A DNA stretch of 64,000 bases from Cytophagaceae bacterium (GTDB lineage: Bacteria; Bacteroidota; Bacteroidia; Cytophagales; Spirosomataceae), in contig JADKIR010000004.1 in NCBI GenBank assembly GCA_016722655.1, positions 930,001 through 994,000 of the forward strand. Reading direction: 5' to 3'. Below are positions 26,820 through 36,175 of this stretch, piece by piece (the first letter of the stretch is position 1; each line of letters opens with the position of its first letter). The position numbers and the translations under genes were made by a program. The notes under the pieces were generated by a model that saw nothing but the letters and a program-made list of their open reading frames with translations, was not told the origin of the DNA and searched no databases.

Positions 26820-26842
26820 CAATTTATAAAATAAATATCAAC

Positions 26843-29473
26843 TCACCCCAATCTCGCCAAAGACTCCTCAATTGCTTTAATCTTAGCCTCTGCATCTGCG
26901 AGTTTGTCTTTTTCACGCTGTACCAACTCGGGTTTGGCGTTGGCTACGAAACGTTCGTTGGCGAGTTTGGCTTCTACTGATTTTTTGAAGCCCTGGGTAT
27001 ATTCCAATTCTTTCTGTAAATTTTCTCTTTCGGCCTCAATATCAAGATTTTCGCCCAAATCAATGCCGAATTCATCCCCTTTTATTACTAAACTCATGCC
27101 TTTAGCAGAAGATGTCACGAAAGTGATTTCTGAAAGGTTGGCCATTTTTTTCATCAAATCCGTCAGATGTGCATATTTGGTGGCTTCCTGGGTATTGATG
27201 CTCAATGGCAAGGCTTCTTTTGGCGATATTTGTTTCGACTGGCGGGTGTTACGTACCCATGAAACCAACTCGAATAGGATTTCGAAGTCCGCCAATATTT
27301 TGGAATCTACCTCCTCTCCTACCGGGAATTCCTGAATACAGATAGAATCATTTTCGGCTCTTTCCTGAATGTTTTGCCAGATTTCTTCTGATATAAACGG
27401 TGTCCATGGATGAACCAAACGCATCAATTCTTCGAAAAACCCGAGTGTTGCATCGTACGTTTCCTGATCTATCGGCAAGCTTTGTCCATCCACATAAGCA
27501 GGCTTAATCATTTCGAGATATTGCGAACAGAAATCATTCCAAATCAAATTGTAAGTCACCAGAAGGGCATCTGACATACGGAATTTGTCGTAGTGATCAA
27601 GGGCTTCAACAACGGCGGCGTTCAGTTTGGCCCTAAACCAATCAACAGCAACTTTATTTCCTTGATTGGCCGAAGCTTCCGAGGAAACATTCCAACCTTT
27701 CACCAATCTGAAGGCATTCCAAATTTTATTGGAGAAGTTACGGCCTTGTTCTACTAGTTTTTCGTCGTAAGGTAGGTCGTTTCCAGCTGGTGAGCTGAAT
27801 AGCATACCTGTACGAACGCCATCGGCTCCGAATTTATCAATCAAGTCTAATGGGTCAGGCGAATTGCCCAGTGATTTGGACATTTTTCGACCTAATTTAT
27901 CCCTGACTATTCCCGTCAGATAGACGTTTTTGAACGGATAAGTTCCTTTGTACTCGTAACCGGCGATAATCATTCTGGCTACCCAGAAGAAAAGGATTTC
28001 CGGAGCGGTTACGAGGTCGTTGGTCGGGTAATAATAATTGATGTCTTCGTTATCGGGATTTTTGAAACCGTCAAAAACCGAAATCGGCCATAGCCACGAG
28101 CTAAACCATGTGTCAAGTACGTCTTCGTCTTGGGTGAAATCTTCCGCTTTTACGTTTTTGCCTTGTTGCGTATTGGCAATTTCAACTGCTGATTCTAAAG
28201 ATTTAGCTACTATGCAAGTCCCATCAGCTAAATAATAGGCTGGAATACGGTGACCCCACCACAATTGACGACTGATACACCAGTCGCGAACGTTTTCCAT
28301 CCAGTGGTTGTAGGTATTTTTGAATTTCGGTGGAATCAATTGGATAGTGTCGTCCATTACGTTTTCATGAGCTGGTTTGCTCAAACGTTCCATTTTCAAG
28401 AACCATTGCAAAGAGATTTTAGGTTCAATTACAGCACCCGTTCTTTCTGAAGTCCCAACATTGGATTTGTAATCTTCTACTTTCACCAAATTGCCAGATT
28501 CTTCCAGCATTTTGATGATTTTTTTTCTGGCAACAAATCTGTCTTCACCGACCAAAATCTGAGCTTTTTCGTTGAGTTTACCGTCATCCGTAAGAATATC
28601 GATAACTTCGAGCTTGTGTTTTTCGCCCAAAGCAAAGTCATTTTGATCGTGAGCTGGAGTTACTTTCAAGCAACCAGTTCCAAATTCCATCTCCACATAT
28701 TCGTCTGCAATGATGCTGATTTCTCTATCAATAAGTGGAATCCTCACTTTTTTGCCAACCAGGTTTTTGTATCGTTCGTCTTCCGGATGCACACAAATGG
28801 CGGCATCTGCCATTATTGTTTCTGGACGGGTAGTTGCTATAATTACCTCTGCATCATATCCAATATACTTGATATGCACCAATTTGGAAGGCATTTCTTT
28901 GGTGATTACCTCCTCGTCTGAAACTGTGGTTTTGGCTTGAGGATCCCAGTTTACCATGCGGTAACCACGATAGATGTCGCCTTTTTGATGTAAGTCCACG
29001 AATACGTCAATTACCGCATCATAAAGACTTTCTTCCATCGTGAAACGGGTACGATCCCAGTCGCACGAAGCCCCCAATTTTCGTAATTGTTTCAGGATAA
29101 TTCCGCCATATTTTTCAGTCCATTCCCAGCAATATTTCAAAAACTCATCTCTTGTCAAATCTGCTTTATTGATGCCTTGTTCTTTTAGCATGGCCACTAC
29201 TTTGGCCTCCGTGGCTATAGAAGCGTGGTCTGTTCCTGGAACCCAGCATGCTTCTTTACCTTGCATACGAGCCTTACGGATAAGGACGTCCTGAATAGTG
29301 TTGTTGAGCATGTGGCCCATGTGCAAAACACCAGTTACATTAGGTGGTGGAATGACGATGGTGTAAGGTTCTTTGTCTCTATTGGGTGTGGACTTGAAGA
29401 ATTTATTTTTTTCCCAATAAGCATACCACTTATCTTCTATTTCTTTCGGACTATATGTTTTTGAAATTTCCAT
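26843..29473 (-). CDS. valS: Valyl-tRNA synthetase
   Basis: Class I synthetase charging tRNA-Val, 876 residues. HIGH-type motif HMGH at 51-54 after PPPNVTG, an editing (CP1) domain, the KMSKS motif at about 527-531 (GRKMSKSLGN), an anticodon-binding domain, and a C-terminal coiled coil (about 815-876, ERENLQKELEYTQGF) typical of ValRS. Single gene, with a -7 element 42 bases upstream and a strong terminator just after the stop. Confidence 0.97.
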   Translation of the reverse strand: MEISKTYSPKEIEDKWYAYWEKNKFFKSTPNRDKEPYTIVIPPPNVTGVLHMGHMLNNTIQDVLIRKARMQGKEACWVPGTDHASIATEAKVVAMLKEQGINKADLTRDEFLKYCWEWTEKYGGIILKQLRKLGASCDWDRTRFTMEESLYDAVIDVFVDLHQKGDIYRGYRMVNWDPQAKTTVSDEEVITKEMPSKLVHIKYIGYDAEVIIATTRPETIMADAAICVHPEDERYKNLVGKKVRIPLIDREISIIADEYVEMEFGTGCLKVTPAHDQNDFALGEKHKLEVIDILTDDGKLNEKAQILVGEDRFVARKKIIKMLEESGNLVKVEDYKSNVGTSERTGAVIEPKISLQWFLKMERLSKPAHENVMDDTIQLIPPKFKNTYNHWMENVRDWCISRQLWWGHRIPAYYLADGTCIVAKSLESAVEIANTQQGKNVKAEDFTQDEDVLDTWFSSWLWPISVFDGFKNPDNEDINYYYPTNDLVTAPEILFFWVARMIIAGYEYKGTYPFKNVYLTGIVRDKLGRKMSKSLGNSPDPLDLIDKFGADGVRTGMLFSSPAGNDLPYDEKLVEQGRNFSNKIWNAFRLVKGWNVSSEASANQGNKVAVDWFRAKLNAAVVEALDHYDKFRMSDALLVTYNLIWNDFCSQYLEMIKPAYVDGQSLPIDQETYDATLGFFEELMRLVHPWTPFISEEIWQNIQERAENDSICIQEFPVGEEVDSKILADFEILFELVSWVRNTRQSKQISPKEALPLSINTQEATKYAHLTDLMKKMANLSEITFVTSSAKGMSLVIKGDEFGIDLGENLDIEAERENLQKELEYTQGFKKSVEAKLANERFVANAKPELVQREKDKLADAEAKIKAIEESLARLG

Positions 29474-29514
29474 TTGTTGAATCCCGCTTTTTTGCCTGAT
29501 TTTGAATTAAAATG

Positions 29515-29522
29515 CAAAAATA
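29515..29522 (-). promoter_or_regulatory. Probable valS -7 element
   Basis: Minus-strand TATTTTTG matches TAnnTTTG 42 bases before the ATG; no clear TTG at the -33 distance. Confidence 0.4.
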
Positions 29523-29846
29523 AGGAATTAGTAGCAGAAAATTGATGTGGGTAAATTGGAAGTTTGTGGGGATATCAGCTGAGACGAATAATAATATATA
29601 AGGACTCAAAACTGAGGGTCAGAAAATTATTTTTCTTTATGTAAAGAATAAACCTATGGAAAAACTTTAAGTAGGGATAAAGTACTTCATCAATCTTTTA
29701 TAAAATGCCAATTCCAAATAAAAAATTACCTCACATCAAGAAATGAAGTTTGTTTATACTTTTCAGTACATATTTTTTATAAAAAGAAAAACTAATCGTT
29801 TACAATTTTGATTGAATACTTGGTTAAAAATCTATAAAACAATTGC
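29523..29846. other. AT-rich gap between valS and the M36 peptidase gene
   Basis: About 320 bases, both flanking genes on the minus strand. No coding frame and no clear hairpin terminator for the peptidase gene was seen. Confidence 0.5.
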
Positions 29847-32800
29847 TTAAGGAGAACATCCCCCAGTTTGAGCTAAAAAGATAGTTCCGTTTTCGGCTTT
29901 GAATCCAGCGTTAAGTTCTATTGCTTTTGCTGAGTAATTAACTCTTGAATTGCCTGATATTATGTTTGTTGCTGTTATTTTTCCATTTGTACTTGAAGCT
30001 GTTTTTGTAACATTAACAGAAGCAAAGTTATCTGTTGGGTTAAGCAAAGTGACAGATGAAGCATTTGATAAATTTCTTACCTGTACTGGTATCGAATTTA
30101 CAATACAACCAAGACCATTTGTAAATGATGCGGTATAATCACCCGGGGCTGTTGCTAATATTTGAGGTGATGTAACATTGAGTATAGACCAAAAAACCGA
30201 ATTTATTGGAGACGAAGATGGAACTACCCAATTCGGCCCATTTACCAAGGTACCATGATTGTTGTTAGGCGTAGCATCAGCCGTAGTAATTCCAGTGCCT
30301 TCATCAAATTTATAATATGCAACAAGGCCCAAAGTGTTGTTTGCCACAGAATTGTTTTTGTTTACCAGAATTTCTTCCTGGGTTCTGGCAATATTCCATA
30401 GTCTGAGCTCATCCAAAGTGCCATTAAAATGATTGCATTGACATAACGAAGGTTGTTGTCTTCCTATGTTCATTTCCCCTGTATCTTGCATTATTGTCAT
30501 AGAAGCCGAACCAGACGGAAGCCCGTTAATATAAAAAGTGATGATACCCCCACTAAGTGTAATAGCCACATGGGTCCAGGTATTTTGAGGCACGGGGTCA
30601 TTTGAATAAACCCAAATACTGGAAGTTTTATTATAAAAACCCATTTTGTTGGCATTGCCGTTTGCATTTAATGACCACAAAAAATCATAGTCCCCTTTGT
30701 CTATAATTGTGGAATTGGTTCCAGAATATTTTACCCAGGCTTCAAATGTAGCTGAGGTAGTGAGATTTAGGCTAGCACTATGAGGAACAGTAACATATTG
30801 GCTATTTACACCAGAAAAATCTAGTGCGTTATTTTGTGAAATATTTGTTGATAAAGACACCGAAGCACCAGGACAAAATTCCAGGGGTCCCCCTGCAACA
30901 ATAGTTGGTGGAATTGTGGTGGATTGAACACTAAAAACCGCTGGAGTACGGCAAGATAGCAAATGTTCGTCAGCAACATAAAAAGTAACTGACAAAGGAT
31001 TAGATATATTGGAAATACCGGATCCAACTGCACCAACAGGATTAAAGACTGCCCCCGTTCCTATCTCGGTTCCACCCAATAGACTGGTAAACCATTTATT
31101 ATTGTCACTTATTATTCCATCTTTTGAACTTTTTAGAGTAAAAGTGCCTGTGGTATTACTATCATAAGTACTTACCACTATAATATAAGTTTGACCTTGG
31201 GTAAGTGTATGTACCAACCGTGATTGCGAACCAAAACCGTTATCGTCATCACCTCTCAAAAAATTAACTGAAGGAGCGGCAGGATTGAAAGTCGTTTGAT
31301 ATAAAGACAAATAGGTGTCGTCAGAAGAAAAACTTGACAAATTTGCTAAAAATACCTCAAATACAGTTGATCCTGTAACCGGTGCCACAAAAGAATAACT
31401 TTTGAAATAAACGCTGGTTCCACTTGAAGTATAGTTTGTGGTATTGTTTCCGCTACCTCTTACGTAAGTTGGTCCAGCCTGTATGCTTCCGTTAATTACC
31501 TTGGTTTTTATGGTTGCCACCAGACCTTGCCCAGGAGATAAAGTACCACTCGAACATGTGGCTGCATAACCACTAGTAGAAATTGATTGAGGTGCTACTA
31601 TTACACTTACGGGTTGGAAATTGTTGCAAATAGAAGAAGGACTAAGGCTGAAATAATATTTTACTGTTACAGGTATATTAGTAGTATTGATAAGGGTTTC
31701 ACTTATTGAGGCGGTATTCCCGCTACCAGCTGCATTACTTATACCAGCCACCACAGGACGAACCCAGGCAAAACTTACACCCCCGGTTGCACTGGAAGCA
31801 GTGTATGTAAACAATGTATTGGAACAAATGCTTGTATTTATTGGTGAAGAAAGACTAGGCGAAGCGATAGGCGTAAAGTCTTCAACTACTTCACGGTCGT
31901 TATTTGAGATACCGGTAGATGCATTCATGCCTAAGCCCCTTCTGGCAAATGCCCTGCTAATGGCACATTTGTAGAGTCCATTAAATAATGCCTGGTCTGC
32001 AGCTATAATTGCATCTCTTGCCTGGATAAAACTTGGACTGCAAGGCTGCAAACGTAATCCCTCATTTACGAGTTTCATTGCAGCTACATTGCCAACCAGA
32101 TTTGTGGTATTGTAAATATCAGGGACCAATTGATTGTCTTGCAAAATAATTTCCCATGTCATATCCCAGAGCATGGTGGCCCAAATTGACCCCACACCAT
32201 GAGGTATTGAAAAAGCAACGTCTCCCACTTTACCATATGTTACCTGGCTGTTAACATTCGCCATATCATAAGAATAAGGGTATAATCTAATTCCCAAATC
32301 ATTGGTCGCCTGACCTAAAGCATAAGTACCAATGCCTCGCGAAAGGTTGGCACTTGCCAGACTAGGAGTAAGAGCGGACCAATTGGTTGTGAGCATAAGG
32401 GCAAGATAATCACTCCAACCTTCTCCTCCTTGTTCGGCATTTTGTAAACAGCTCGAATTTCCAGGTCCCCCTGTTAATCTTGTTGACCAACCATGACCAT
32501 ACTCATGTGCTATAATGGCATTGTCGAAGTCTCCATCCGGTTGATATCCTCCAGCATCGTTCCAAAGAAACATTTGCATTCTACCTGATGTACCATCTAT
32601 GGGTGTTAAAAAATTTGCATTATTCGACCCGGATCCATCCTGGGCGTCGGCAAATACATAATCATTTCCATTGCCTCCTCTTCCCATATTATTATTCTGA
32701 AAATTGCCACTTGGCTCATTAAATCCATATCTATAAAGCACATCATGGGTGAGGTTATTCCAATAAAACAAATTAGTGATGGCGGCGTTACGATTGGCAA

Positions 32801-33842
32801 CTGAAGTAGAAATATCCTGTGTATAAGAAAAATCAAATTCAAGAGTTGCAGATATAGGGCTTGCACCTGTTCCATTGTTGCCATTATTATCTTCTTGAGC
32901 CCACACATTGTTGCCTCTGGTGGTTGTATAGTCAGTAGCTCCATCATTATGCCAGCCGTTGGTACCTCCGGGACCGGTGGTGGCAGGCACAAACCTGGTA
33001 TAGGGTTTTTCCACAACAGACCTTGCACCATGATTTGGGCTTTCTAAAGGAATATCAAATACATTGTAGCTGCTATCTACCAACGCCAAAGGATTATCAG
33101 CTACATTCAGAGTTCGGTGTTGTTTTTCCGCAAAAGCATGCTTATGAGGATATCCAAAATCACAATGTATCACTTCGTCATTAGATCCTAATATTTCACC
33201 AGTGCTAGCATCAACATGGATATTCCAGCTATTCTGATAATCTAATGTGGAAAATCTCACATTCCATACCAAATTCACCGATGGTTTATTTTTACCTTCT
33301 CCATGTTCATTATGTAGCCAAAAGAGCTTTACTTCAATTTTTTCGTTGGATAGTTTTTTATCAGTAAAAATAGTTTTATTAATAATTCCTGAGCTCAACA
33401 TTGTAGTACCAACAGTTGCTATTTCTTCTAAATCACTTACTGCCAGTTCCTTGAAAATTGCCGCTTTTTGAAGAGCTTCTACAGGTTTCAGCCTAACTTT
33501 GGAATCCGAAGTAATTCTTGATGGCAAATTTTCTACAAAACTGTTTCCTACATGAATTACATTCTCCCCTTTCAATGTAACATTCAGTAAACCATTGTAA
33601 ACTTCTATTTCCTGGTAAGTTTGATTAAAATAAATATGATACCAACCGGTTGTTGATGAAAAATACCTGCTCGAAACTTGCATCTCCTGCAAGTCTTGAT
33701 CGGATAATTTTTCTTGGGAGGCATTTTTCTTAAAATAATTTTTAACTAATTCTTCCTCATTTTGGGCAAAAGTTGTGAAGGTCAATAAGCTTAAAAAACA
33801 GCAATACAATAGCTTAGCCTTTAAGGTTATTATTATTCTCAT
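29847..33842 (-). CDS. Secreted M36 (fungalysin) metallopeptidase with LamG and C-terminal 3-coathanger-like region
   Basis: 1331-residue extracellular protease. Signal peptide 1-26 (FTTFAQ), FTP/PepSY propeptide (about 35-215), M36 catalytic domain with Zn site HEYGH near 445 and downstream E in the GGEGWSDYLALML stretch, then Ig-like/adhesion segments, a LamG/concanavalin-like domain (about 995-1200: FSGVNSQYVTVP, FEAWVKYSG, NIGRQQ), and a final region with a repeated NPTDNF...SG...KAIELNAGF pattern, as in the 3-coathanger stack domains of Cytophagales. No classical T9SS type A tail is visible. Likely degrades proteins or polymer-bound peptides outside the cell. Confidence 0.9.
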   Translation of the reverse strand: MRIIITLKAKLLYCCFLSLLTFTTFAQNEEELVKNYFKKNASQEKLSDQDLQEMQVSSRYFSSTTGWYHIYFNQTYQEIEVYNGLLNVTLKGENVIHVGNSFVENLPSRITSDSKVRLKPVEALQKAAIFKELAVSDLEEIATVGTTMLSSGIINKTIFTDKKLSNEKIEVKLFWLHNEHGEGKNKPSVNLVWNVRFSTLDYQNSWNIHVDASTGEILGSNDEVIHCDFGYPHKHAFAEKQHRTLNVADNPLALVDSSYNVFDIPLESPNHGARSVVEKPYTRFVPATTGPGGTNGWHNDGATDYTTTRGNNVWAQEDNNGNNGTGASPISATLEFDFSYTQDISTSVANRNAAITNLFYWNNLTHDVLYRYGFNEPSGNFQNNNMGRGGNGNDYVFADAQDGSGSNNANFLTPIDGTSGRMQMFLWNDAGGYQPDGDFDNAIIAHEYGHGWSTRLTGGPGNSSCLQNAEQGGEGWSDYLALMLTTNWSALTPSLASANLSRGIGTYALGQATNDLGIRLYPYSYDMANVNSQVTYGKVGDVAFSIPHGVGSIWATMLWDMTWEIILQDNQLVPDIYNTTNLVGNVAAMKLVNEGLRLQPCSPSFIQARDAIIAADQALFNGLYKCAISRAFARRGLGMNASTGISNNDREVVEDFTPIASPSLSSPINTSICSNTLFTYTASSATGGVSFAWVRPVVAGISNAAGSGNTASISETLINTTNIPVTVKYYFSLSPSSICNNFQPVSVIVAPQSISTSGYAATCSSGTLSPGQGLVATIKTKVINGSIQAGPTYVRGSGNNTTNYTSSGTSVYFKSYSFVAPVTGSTVFEVFLANLSSFSSDDTYLSLYQTTFNPAAPSVNFLRGDDDNGFGSQSRLVHTLTQGQTYIIVVSTYDSNTTGTFTLKSSKDGIISDNNKWFTSLLGGTEIGTGAVFNPVGAVGSGISNISNPLSVTFYVADEHLLSCRTPAVFSVQSTTIPPTIVAGGPLEFCPGASVSLSTNISQNNALDFSGVNSQYVTVPHSASLNLTTSATFEAWVKYSGTNSTIIDKGDYDFLWSLNANGNANKMGFYNKTSSIWVYSNDPVPQNTWTHVAITLSGGIITFYINGLPSGSASMTIMQDTGEMNIGRQQPSLCQCNHFNGTLDELRLWNIARTQEEILVNKNNSVANNTLGLVAYYKFDEGTGITTADATPNNNHGTLVNGPNWVVPSSSPINSVFWSILNVTSPQILATAPGDYTASFTNGLGCIVNSIPVQVRNLSNASSVTLLNPTDNFASVNVTKTASSTNGKITATNIISGNSRVNYSAKAIELNAGFKAENGTIFLAQTGGCSP

Positions 33843-34268
33843 GGCGATAGTTTTGATAAATTAAGGTAAGACAGCGATAATACTTCAAAAAAATTTACTT
33901 ACTAAAATCTGTATGCAAATTTTATGTCCGAAAACTATCAAAAAAATATCTCATTGCAATGTTTTGATTTTTTTGATTTGTCTTTTAATAACCAAAAAAA
34001 CAAAAATCAACCCCTAAAATCGCCCTTAAATGTAGAATTGAAGGCCTTTTTAGATAGATTAACCGCTTAATAGAAATTCCCCCAGAAGTAATTGTATTTT
34101 CTATTAAAGAACAAACTCAACAAAATTTCTTTCCATTTTACAATTATTTAAAAACCTGAAATCTTACTTTCAAAAAACAAAAAATGAAGCCTGGAAAGGG
34201 CAATTTATTTTAAAAGCTAAGCATTAAAAAATCGTAGGTAATTTTTTCACCAAAATTATAAAACGAAC
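33843..34268. other. AT-rich gap upstream of the M36 peptidase gene
   Basis: About 425 bases with A/T tracts. No coding frame and no full TTTG/TAnnTTTG promoter could be placed for the peptidase gene, which suggests an alternative sigma factor or an activator. Confidence 0.45.
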
Positions 34269-34300
34269 AAAGCCACCTGAGCATGACCAAAGGTGGCTTT
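34269..34300 (-). terminator. Terminator of the coiled-coil protein gene
   Basis: Perfect 10-bp stem (AAAGCCACCT / AGGTGGCTTT) with a 12-base loop, 43 bases after the stop at 34343; A/T runs on both sides make it usable in both directions. Confidence 0.65.
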
Positions 34301-34342
34301 TTAAAATTTCCCTTCTCAGAAGGGTTTCATAATCGGAGCAAA

Positions 34343-34726
34343 CTATAAATGTTCCTCCACAAATACATTAAATTCTTTTTTCATTTCCTCAAAAAGGCTA
34401 ACGAAAGTTTCTCTTCTTTCTTTTAAGGCCTCTTCTTCTTCGAGGGTGCGTTCCACAGATACAATTGGGGCTGTTTGTTCTTCTAATTCTAATTCGTTTT
34501 CTTGTTGTTTGATGTCATGACGGAAATAATCAATCTCGTTTCTTTGAATCAAAAATCTGTTTTGAAATTTTTCTACCTGAATCTTCACTTCTTTATCAGG
34601 ATTTTTTGCACTGATGTGAGCCAATCGCTCTTCAAATTTTTTGAGTTGATCTTTGTAAAACTTCAAATCATTCAACCATTTGGTGTGCTCATCATGCAGC
34701 TCGAAGATATACGCTTTATTGTCCAT
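34343..34726 (-). CDS. Unknown coiled-coil protein
   Basis: 127 residues from the ATG at 34726 (MDNKAYIFELHDEHTKWL); a longer frame to 34795 adds a hydrophobic stretch that looks like upstream non-coding sequence. Almost entirely charged helix with heptads (LKFYKDQLKKFEERL; FRHDIKQQENELELEE), no membrane segment and no Cys. Function unknown; similar small cytosolic coiled-coil proteins are common in Cytophagales. Single gene with terminator downstream. Confidence 0.75.
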   Translation of the reverse strand: MDNKAYIFELHDEHTKWLNDLKFYKDQLKKFEERLAHISAKNPDKEVKIQVEKFQNRFLIQRNEIDYFRHDIKQQENELELEEQTAPIVSVERTLEEEEALKERRETFVSLFEEMKKEFNVFVEEHL

Positions 34727-34966
34727 TGTTTTACTGAATTTTATATACCAAAGCAAAACATTTGTATTGAAAAATAATATGATGACTGTCAACAAATGGA
34801 ATGTAAAAAATCAACATAGCCTTTCCATCCTGTCTTAGATGTTTACAAAATAATGTTGGATTTGTTATTTTTTTCAGGTAAAAAACCATGCTCACTGCCC
34901 TTCATTCCACACAAAATGTGAACTTGGAAGCGATATTATTCGCCAATTTTTTATTTAATTTGAAAA

Positions 34967-34995
34967 AAAGCCACGGAAAATTCCCCCGTGGCTTT
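34967..34995 (-). terminator. Terminator of the arabinose operon (after galM)
   Basis: Perfect 10-bp stem (AAAGCCACGG / CCGTGGCTTT), 9-base loop, then seven T on the minus strand, 21 bases after the stop at 35016. Confidence 0.78.
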
Positions 34996-35015
34996 CTGCA
35001 TTTATATAGAAAAGT

Positions 35016-36158
35016 TTACTTAACTCCAAACTTATAGATAGTAGTAGTAGAATAGGTTTCGCCCGGTTTCAACAAAGTAGTCGGAAATGCACTTTGGTTA
35101 GGCGAATCAGGAAAATGTTGGGTTTCCAGACAAAAACCGTAACGGTACTCATATTTTTTACCAGATTTACCAGTTGCCTTTCCATCCAGGAAGTTTCCGG
35201 TATAAAACTGTACAGCAGGCTCAGTAGTAATCACTTCCATTGTGCGGCCAGATACCGGTTCATGCACCATTGCCACAGATTTCAGACTATTTTTGGCATC
35301 ATCAAACACCCAGCAATGATCATACCCTCCTCCCAATTTTATCTGTGTATCAGTAGTTTCATTGATTTTATCTCCTATTTTATGAGAAGTAAGAAAATCA
35401 AATGGTGTACCTTTCACATCCTTAAGCTCTCCGGTGGGAATTAATCCACCATCTACCGGTAAAAACTTACTGGCAGAAAGTTGTAGTTCATGATCAAGAA
35501 TATCACCATTGCCTTCACCTTGCAGATTAAAATAAGCATGATTTGTCATGTTTATTACTGTATTTTTATCTGTAGTTGCTTTATATGCAATTTTCAAAGA
35601 ATTGTCTTTGTTGAGCGTATAAACTACCTCTACATTAAGATTTCCCGGATATCCCTCTTCACCATCTTTTGAAAGAAGACTTAATTTAAGTGATGGCTCT
35701 GATCCGTCTTTTGGCTCAACTTTCCAAATTTTGGCGTTAAAACCTACCCGACCTCCATGAAGGGAATTAGGGCCATTATTTTTAGCCAGAGTATATTCTG
35801 TACCGTCAATAGAAAATTTCCCTTTGGCTATACGGTTACCAAATCTCCCAATAAGAGCTCCAAGGTATCTCGCAGGCCCCAGATATACTTTGGGATCATT
35901 AACACCCAATGTGATATCTTCGAATTTCCCGTTTTTATCAGGGGCAGTCCATCTTACAATGGTTCCACCCAGATTAATTATTTCAACTTCCATTCCATTG
36001 GAATTTTTAAGCGTGTATGATGTCACGCTATCGCCGTTTGCCAATATTCCAAAAGGCTTAACATCAATTTTACTGTACGACATATTATTATCATCATTTT
36101 TATTGCCTCCACACGCCCAAGTTGCAAGTGATATTATGGCAATTATTAGTTTATCCAT
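35016..36158 (-). CDS. galM: Aldose 1-epimerase, apparently exported
   Basis: Interconverts alpha and beta anomers of aldoses such as galactose, glucose or arabinose. 380 residues, galactose-mutarotase fold: GRFGNRIAKGKF (substrate Arg), NGPNSLHGG, catalytic His in NHAYFNLQGE, and catalytic Glu in CLETQHFPDSPNQ. The N-terminus (about 1-18) is hydrophobic and ends in ATWACGG, so it is probably a lipoprotein, although the lipobox is not ideal. Last gene of the arabinose cluster, 17 bases after the symporter gene; it would present the right anomer to the transporters. Confidence 0.93.
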   Translation of the reverse strand: MDKLIIAIISLATWACGGNKNDDNNMSYSKIDVKPFGILANGDSVTSYTLKNSNGMEVEIINLGGTIVRWTAPDKNGKFEDITLGVNDPKVYLGPARYLGALIGRFGNRIAKGKFSIDGTEYTLAKNNGPNSLHGGRVGFNAKIWKVEPKDGSEPSLKLSLLSKDGEEGYPGNLNVEVVYTLNKDNSLKIAYKATTDKNTVINMTNHAYFNLQGEGNGDILDHELQLSASKFLPVDGGLIPTGELKDVKGTPFDFLTSHKIGDKINETTDTQIKLGGGYDHCWVFDDAKNSLKSVAMVHEPVSGRTMEVITTEPAVQFYTGNFLDGKATGKSGKKYEYRYGFCLETQHFPDSPNQSAFPTTLLKPGETYSTTTIYKFGVK

Positions 36159-36175
36159 TTTTCAAATTTTTTATT

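Noticed and set aside
26904..27335. A 143-codon plus-strand frame opposite valS
   Set aside because: Lies fully inside the conserved C-terminal part of valyl-tRNA synthetase on the other strand; composition is that of a reversed coding strand.
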